This document shows positions 6,620 to 10,011 of a DNA stretch of 10,011 nt, one piece after another. A model generated the notes under the pieces. The model did no database searches. It was not told where the DNA came from and saw nothing but the letters and a program-made list of their open reading frames with translations. Origin of the DNA: an uncultured Bacteroidota bacterium (lineage in GTDB: Bacteria; Bacteroidota; Bacteroidia; UKL13-3); contig CAISTO010000132.1 of assembly GCA_903888395.1 (NCBI GenBank), positions 1 to 10,011 on the forward strand, read 5' to 3'. How positions within the stretch are numbered: position 1 is the stretch's first letter; the number at the start of each line of letters is the position of its first letter. The translations under genes and the position numbers were made by a program.

Positions 6620-7210
6620 ATGAGTAGCAATAATAAAAATATTATTTTACAAATAAGGAACATGGTAAGTTCAAGGTGTATTGCACAGGTGCAAAATATT
6701 TTGGAAAGTGCCTCTAACTTAAGAATTGATAAAGTATATTTGGGTGCTGCGCAAATTCAAATCAATGAAGGAAATATTGATTTTATTGTATTACAAAAAA
6801 AATTACAAGAGCAGGGTTTTGATTTAATTTACGATAAGGAAGCTGCATTGTTAGAATCTATAAAAGTAGCAGTTCTAGAAATGATTTATTATGGAAATAA
6901 TTTAAATTCATTGATTAGGAATTCGGATTATTTGAGTGATAAATTAGCACATCCCTATACTTTTTTAAGTAAACTGTTCAGTGATAAAACACATTTAACC
7001 TTAGAAAAATATATTATTCTTGTTAAAATTGAAAGAGTAAAAGAGTTACTCAGTTATAATGAAATGACATTAAGCGAAATTTCTTATCAAATGGGTTATA
7101 GCAGCGTGCAATATTTAAGCAATCAGTTTAAACAAATTACTACTTATTCGGTAAGTGAATACAAGGCATTACCTATTAAACCAAGGATACCTTTGGATCA
7201 GTTGATTTAA
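6620..7210 (+). CDS. AraC-type transcription regulator with degenerate HMA-like N-terminal domain
   Basis: The protein has 196 residues. Residues about 7-75 read as a heavy-metal-associated fold: a strand IILQIRNM, the loop VSSRC at 16-20, a helix, KVYLGAAQIQIN, a second helix and GFDLI. In the familiar Bacteroidota relatives the loop is VCPRC, with CxxC binding metal. Here the first Cys is Ser17 and only Cys20 remains. Residues about 105-185 form the AraC DNA-binding domain with two helix-turn-helix units. The second is very clear, including LSEISYQMGYSSVQYLSNQFK (143-163) and a following SVSEYK. It is a probable DNA-binding regulator whose target is unknown. It is divergent from pccB, which is a candidate but unproven target. 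There is no sugar-binding cupin domain of classical AraC. Confidence 0.85.
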   Translation: MSSNNKNIILQIRNMVSSRCIAQVQNILESASNLRIDKVYLGAAQIQINEGNIDFIVLQKKLQEQGFDLIYDKEAALLESIKVAVLEMIYYGNNLNSLIRNSDYLSDKLAHPYTFLSKLFSDKTHLTLEKYIILVKIERVKELLSYNEMTLSEISYQMGYSSVQYLSNQFKQITTYSVSEYKALPIKPRIPLDQLI

Positions 7211-7211
7211 A

Positions 7212-7253
7212 AACTGGCAACTGGCTTATGGCCTCTTGCAATTAGCAATACTT
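7212..7253 (+). repeat. Heptamer array after the AraC-like gene
   Basis: Six contiguous 7-bp units begin two bases after the stop codon: AACTGGC twice, then TTATGGC, CTCTTGC, AATTAGC and AATACTT. The first five end in GC. The same words (TACTGGC, TATTAGC) occur on the minus strand after the MuiA-like gene at 2521-2480. Confidence 0.82.
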
Positions 7254-7291
7254 GTCACGAAGGGCGTGAAGCAATATGCGTTTCAAAACTT

Positions 7292-7323
7292 AACACATAA
7301 ACACTTCAACACATAAACACTTC
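7292..7323 (+). repeat. Two perfect 16-bp tandem copies upstream of ruvB
   Basis: The unit AACACATAAACACTTC occurs twice head to tail, at 7292-7307 and 7308-7323. It can be read as a 7-mer plus a 9-mer. It lies about 30 bases before the ruvB promoter candidate. An inverted repeat TCACG/CGTGA at 7255-7269 precedes it. Confidence 0.85.
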
Positions 7324-7351
7324 AACCTTTTCACCTAAAATAAAAAAATAC

Positions 7352-7359
7352 TATATTCG
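7352..7359 (+). promoter_or_regulatory. -7 box immediately before ruvB
   Basis: TATATTCG differs from TAnnTTTG at one position and ends five bases before the GTG start codon. This implies a leaderless or nearly leaderless ruvB transcript. Around position 7330, where a -33 TTG is expected, there is only a T-rich tract. Confidence 0.42.
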
Positions 7360-7364
7360 CCCTT

Positions 7365-8387
7365 GTGAGAAATCCTAATTTAGATCCTGAAGAAATTAAT
7401 TTAACCAATGTTGACAAAGAATTGGAACGTGTGTTACGTCCGCGATTATTTGATGATTTTACAGGTCAGGAAAAAACCATTGAGAATTTAAAAATATTTG
7501 TTCAAGCTGCCAAACAACGTGGCGAAGCCTTGGATCATGTGCTTTTGCATGGCCCTCCTGGTTTGGGAAAAACTACATTAAGTATCATTATTGCCAACGA
7601 GTTAGGTGCGAATATAAAAACAACTAGCGGGCCTGTATTAGAAAAAGCTGGTGACTTAGCTGGTTTGTTAACTAATTTAGAAAAAGGCGATGTGCTTTTC
7701 ATTGATGAAATACATCGTTTAAGTCCGGTGGTGGAAGAGTTTTTATACTCGGCCATGGAAGATTATAAAATAGATATTATGATTGATAGCGGGCCAAATG
7801 CGCGCAGTATTCAGTTAGAAATTGAACCTTTTACCTTAATTGGTGCTACTACCCGTTCCGGATTATTAACTTCTCCACTGCGTGCTAGGTTTGGAATCAA
7901 TGCCCGTTTGCAGTATTACGACAAAGCTTTGATGAAAACCATTATTGAGCGCAGCTCTACCATTATGAATTCTATTATTGATGAAGAAGCTGCTTGGGAA
8001 ATTGCGCGTAGGAGTAGGGGAACACCCAGAATTGGAAATGCTTTATTGCGCAGAACCCGTGATTTTGCACAAGTAAAAAGCGATGGAACAATTACATTAG
8101 AAATTGCTCAATTTGCCTTAAACGCATTGAACGTGGATAGTGAAGGTTTAGATGAAATGGATGCTAGGATTTTAAAAACCTTGATTGAAAAGTTCAAAGG
8201 TGGACCAGTTGGTTTAAATACTTTGGCCACTGCTATTGGTGAAGATGGTGGAACTATAGAAGAAGTTTATGAACCTTATTTAATTCAAGAAGGATTTTTG
8301 ATGCGCACACCTCGCGGACGTGAAGCCACCGAAAAAGCATACCAACATTTAGGATTTACACCTACGTATAAGAATAAATTGTTCTAA
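7365..8387 (+). CDS. ruvB: Holliday junction branch migration DNA helicase RuvB
   Basis: This 340-residue AAA+ motor drives branch migration of Holliday junctions as a hexamer with RuvA. Walker A is GPPGLGKTT (63-71) and Walker B is LFIDEIH (111-117, Asp114 and Glu115). Sensor 1 lies in GATTRSG (160-166), the arginine-finger region is PLRARFG (171-177), and sensor 2 is RGTPRIGNALLRR (218-230). The C-terminal winged helix covers about 260-335 and has the family's RTPRGR (315-320). Length and all motifs are normal. The start is GTG; no in-frame ATG gives a complete N-terminus, and the residues DPEE onward fit other RuvB beginnings. ruvA and ruvC are not nearby. A promoter box sits directly before the start, and a heptamer array begins at the base after the stop codon. 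Confidence 0.97.
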   Translation: MRNPNLDPEEINLTNVDKELERVLRPRLFDDFTGQEKTIENLKIFVQAAKQRGEALDHVLLHGPPGLGKTTLSIIIANELGANIKTTSGPVLEKAGDLAGLLTNLEKGDVLFIDEIHRLSPVVEEFLYSAMEDYKIDIMIDSGPNARSIQLEIEPFTLIGATTRSGLLTSPLRARFGINARLQYYDKALMKTIIERSSTIMNSIIDEEAAWEIARRSRGTPRIGNALLRRTRDFAQVKSDGTITLEIAQFALNALNVDSEGLDEMDARILKTLIEKFKGGPVGLNTLATAIGEDGGTIEEVYEPYLIQEGFLMRTPRGREATEKAYQHLGFTPTYKNKLF

Positions 8388-8457
8388 CGAAGTGCGAAAT
8401 GCGGAGTTATTTTCTGAGTTCGAAGTGCGGAGTGCCAAAAGTGCGAAGTGTAAAGTA
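8388..8457 (+). repeat. Heptamer array (CGAAGTG type) after ruvB
   Basis: The array starts at the first base after the ruvB stop. The units are CGAAGTG, CGAAATG, CGGAGTT, a 12-base interruption, CGAAGTG, CGGAGTG, the 9-mer CCAAAAGTG, CGAAGTG and TAAAGTA. Together with the array at 8549-8623 it forms an imperfect long inverted repeat; for example 8388-8398 is exactly complementary to 8606-8616. Confidence 0.85.
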
Positions 8458-8548
8458 TGGATTTTAAATTATAAAGTTTAGTTACAAATTTTGGAATTAT
8501 TATGTGTAAATAAGTTTTTGTAAATTGCACATAAAGTTCGGGAAAGAT

Positions 8549-8623
8549 ATTTCGCATTTTTGTCACTTCGCATTCCGTACTTTTGGAATTTCGCATTTTT
8601 GTCACTTCGCACTTCGCATTTTA
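8549..8623 (-). repeat. Heptamer array (CGAAGTG type) after the NdpA-like gene
   Basis: Read on the minus strand from the gene outward, the units include TAAAATG, CGAAGTG twice, the 9-mer ACAAAAATG, CGAAATT, the 9-mer CCAAAAGTA, CGGAATG, CGAAGTG and again ACAAAAATG. On the plus strand a 24-bp word occurs exactly twice, at 8549-8572 and 8588-8611, 39 bp apart. The same vocabulary as the ruvB-side array is used in opposite orientation, so each array reads in sense for its own gene. The roughly 90 bases between the arrays are AT-rich with only a 7-bp inverted repeat (8500-8506 and 8528-8534). Confidence 0.85.
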
Positions 8624-8642
8624 AACGTGCAAAGCACGTTTA
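8622..8642 (-). other. Perfect 9-bp hairpin overlapping the stop of the NdpA-like gene
   Basis: TAAACGTGC at 8622-8630 and its complement at 8634-8642 flank a three-base loop and include the TAA stop codon of the NdpA-like gene. On the minus-strand transcript it is followed by A and not U, so it lacks the tail of a standard intrinsic terminator. It may still mark or protect the 3' end of the mRNA. Confidence 0.6.
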
Positions 8643-9695
8643 TTCCTCTTCTTTAAAATAAATTTTATAAAACTTACGTCCATCTTCTTCCACTCCTTGT
8701 TCTATTAAGTTGCGGTTTCCATGAATATAAATATGGAAATTCTTATCTAATTTAAGTACACTTTTAAATATTCTGGCTTGCTTTTTTACCGCCTGACTCG
8801 ATATATCAAAACTATCGGAAATATCCAATTCATTGCTCATTCGGTAAGCTTCATCAAAGGTGCGGAACGATTCTATTACACCTTCATCTTTAAACACTGC
8901 TTGTTCAAATTCTTGCTTGTCAAATGTGTCATTGGTTTTAAAATAATCAACCGAGCGGTTCAAGTAATCTATTTGGTCTGCTTTGGTTACTTCAAACTCT
9001 TCGTTCAATTGTTTTGTTACAAAGTTTTTGGCAATATTCATAAACTCTTTGGTATGGTTATAATTATTGCTGCAAGGTTTTAATTGTAAAAAACTATCTT
9101 TCCAATATTGTGCTTCGTTTCCTTTATTTCCTTTATCTATGATACAAACTTTATAACCTTGATCGGCATTGGTATTAAATATTAAGCAACCTTTGTCCAA
9201 CTTATCTATGTTAATTCCATCGTTATAGCTTACATCAAAAACGTTATTGGTTTGGTTCAGTTTTAAAAAGTCATATTTGTTTTCCGACTTAAAAATTCCA
9301 ACGGCTTCCACGTCTTCATCTTCTACTTGAATATTGGAAAAATAAGCAATAAATAAATCACCACTTTTTATTTGAGGATGAGTAGAAAGTTCATATAAAT
9401 GTTTTGCTATGTTGATGCTATTGATATGAAAAGCACTGCCATGTTCAAATATTTGTAAGGCATAACTATAAATAGGATTTAAAGTAAAATCGTTATTACT
9501 AAAACTGAAATTATAAAACTCAGGATTACTGAACGATGAAACGAAAAATTTCATCAATAAATCTTTCAATTTTCCATCACTTAAATCTAACAAATCCTTC
9601 GATATAATGAGGTCTTCGTTATTGGTTTTATTCCCTACCTGATGCACCGAAACTTTTTCTAATTGAGTAGTTTCTATTTCAAATTTTTCTGCCAT
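8640..9695 (-). CDS. Nucleoid-associated protein, NdpA/YejK (37-kDa NA) family
   Basis: This 351-residue cytoplasmic protein has no signal or membrane segment. It begins with the family's LEKVSVHQVGNK (residues 12-23). It continues with HINSINIAKHLYELSTHPQIKSGDLFIAYF at about 90-119, and a mid-section of acidic and Asn-rich strands. Near 200 comes YWKDSFLQLKP, which in this family corresponds to the segment before the helical C-terminal half. Family members bind nucleoid DNA; their precise function is unknown. Some are found near phage-defence genes, but nothing here suggests that. The length is typical of Bacteroidota members. It is convergent with ruvB. This and the H1-like protein are two chromatin-associated genes in one window, probably by chance. 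Confidence 0.82.
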   Translation of the reverse strand: MAEKFEIETTQLEKVSVHQVGNKTNNEDLIISKDLLDLSDGKLKDLLMKFFVSSFSNPEFYNFSFSNNDFTLNPIYSYALQIFEHGSAFHINSINIAKHLYELSTHPQIKSGDLFIAYFSNIQVEDEDVEAVGIFKSENKYDFLKLNQTNNVFDVSYNDGINIDKLDKGCLIFNTNADQGYKVCIIDKGNKGNEAQYWKDSFLQLKPCSNNYNHTKEFMNIAKNFVTKQLNEEFEVTKADQIDYLNRSVDYFKTNDTFDKQEFEQAVFKDEGVIESFRTFDEAYRMSNELDISDSFDISSQAVKKQARIFKSVLKLDKNFHIYIHGNRNLIEQGVEEDGRKFYKIYFKEEE

Positions 9696-9716
9696 TTATT
9701 ATTAAATATTGGGGCA

Positions 9717-9724
9717 GCAAGATA
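9717..9724 (-). promoter_or_regulatory. Candidate -7 box of the NdpA-like gene
   Basis: On the minus strand TATCTTGC, a one-base-shorter variant of TAnnTTTG, ends 21 bases before the ATG at 9695. Upstream of it lies only heptamer-repeat DNA, so any -33 element would be inside the repeat array. Confidence 0.35.
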
Positions 9725-9727
9725 AGA

Positions 9728-9825
9728 ATGAATTATGAATTATGAAGGATTAATGATGAAGGATAAATTATGAATGATTAATTATAAATGATGAAGGATA
9801 AATGATAAAGTATGAATGATGAATA
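9728..9825. repeat. Heptamer array of 14 contiguous units (ATGAATT type)
   Basis: Fourteen units follow each other without a phase break. Nearly all fit AT, then G/A/T, then AA, then two variable bases: ATGAATT, ATGAAGG, ATTAATG, ATAAATT, ATGAATG, ATAAAGT and others. There is no reading frame of note. The run ends abruptly at a non-periodic core. Confidence 0.9.
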
Positions 9826-10011
9826 GGTTTTGTCTTGGTGAGCTTGCCGAATCCAGACACGAGAGATGTGTACTGGGAGATGAGCACTGAGAGCTGAGAA
9901 ATGATAAAGTATGAATGATGAATTATGAATGATTAATTATAAATGATGAAGGATAAATGATAAAGTATGAATGATGAATAGATTTTGTCTTGGTGAGCTT
10001 GCCGAATCCAG
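9766..10011. repeat. 91-bp direct repeat, two copies 155 bp apart, with a non-periodic core
   Basis: Copy 1 is 9766-9856 and copy 2 is 9921-10011. They differ at one base (G at 9827, A at 9982). Each comprises a stretch of heptamers followed by a 30-base core that contains TTGTCTTGGTGAGCTTGCCG. Copy 2 is cut by the window edge, so the repeat may be longer or continue as more copies. The core contains TGAGCTTGCCGAA, close to the TGAGCTTGTCGAA motif I remember from intergenic DNA of many bacteria. Confidence 0.92.
9863..9981. repeat. Second heptamer array, 17 units in phase
   Basis: Units run in phase from GAGATGT and GTACTGG through GAGATGA, GCACTGA, GAGCTGA and GAAATGA into TAAAGTA, TGAATGA, TTAATTA, TGAAGGA and similar. 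The first six are G-rich. The later ones repeat the words of the array at 9728-9825. Two heptamer vocabularies are therefore joined without a phase break. Confidence 0.88.

Noticed and set aside
7535..7756. Minus-strand 73-residue frame in ruvB
   Set aside because: It is opposite the Walker A/Walker B region of ruvB, whose conservation explains the open frame.
8384..8605. Minus-strand 73-residue frame in the ruvB/NdpA spacer
   Set aside because: It is built from the repeats; the duplicated 24-bp word gives a duplicated TKMRN segment. It is not a plausible protein.
8622..8642. Intrinsic terminator for the NdpA-like gene
   Set aside because: The hairpin is perfect but is followed by A-rich, not U-rich, sequence on the transcript; listed only as a hairpin.
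8778..9083. Plus-strand 101-residue frame opposite the NdpA-like gene
   Set aside because: It is a shadow of a recognised gene, with hydrophobic low-complexity content only.
9728..10011. Possible CRISPR array or origin-type iterons at the right end
   Set aside because: The units are contiguous 7-mers without unique spacers, the 91-bp copies contain the heptamers themselves, and no cas, rep or dnaA gene or DnaA-box cluster is visible.

Overview
The window comes from an AT-rich member of the Bacteroidota. The evidence is: promoter -7 boxes of the TAnnTTTG type instead of a TATAAT box; almost no Shine-Dalgarno sequences; and a gene set with Bacteroidota-style members (an AraC-like regulator with a degenerate heavy-metal-associated N-terminus, a MuiA/DUF4139 surface protein, a NdpA-type nucleoid protein and a Lys/Ala/Pro-repeat histone-H1-like protein). 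I cannot place it more finely. I see no rRNA, tRNA, CRISPR array, transposase or phage gene.

Layout. At 1-530 a well-formed promoter drives a small H1-like DNA-binding protein made of eight 11-residue repeats, closed by a strong intrinsic terminator. At 561-2292 on the plus strand lie a YciO-type member of the Sua5/YciO/YrdC family and a secreted M23 metallopeptidase with a C-terminal LysM domain, followed by a hairpin plus T-run. From 4752 down to 2516 on the minus strand is a tight three-gene run: a 60-residue protein, an overlapping nucleotidyltransferase, and 4 bp later a secreted MuiA-family protein. From 6378 to 4837 on the minus strand is a propionyl-CoA carboxylase-type carboxyltransferase (pccB). 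Divergent from it is an AraC-type regulator with an HMA-like N-terminal domain that has lost one cysteine of its CxxC. Then come ruvB with a GTG start (7365-8387, plus) and, convergent to it, a NdpA-type nucleoid-associated protein (9695-8640, minus). The right end is a repeat field running off the window.

How the genes relate. Most are housekeeping: chromatin proteins at both ends, Holliday-junction branch migration, cell-wall remodelling and propionyl-CoA metabolism. Apart from the small-protein/nucleotidyltransferase pair there is no obvious multi-gene pathway.

The most unusual signal is not a gene. Five transcription units (MuiA-like, pccB, AraC-like, ruvB, NdpA-like) are followed by degenerate arrays with a 7-bp period. 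Four start at or within a few bases of the stop codon and the fifth (NdpA-like) starts 17 bases beyond it, after a hairpin. Each array has its own heptamer words, and related words recur in the sense orientation of the upstream gene. Two longer heptamer arrays, joined by a non-periodic core containing TGAGCTTGCCGAA and sharing a 91-bp direct repeat, fill the right end. This looks like a genome-wide family of heptanucleotide 3'-end repeats.
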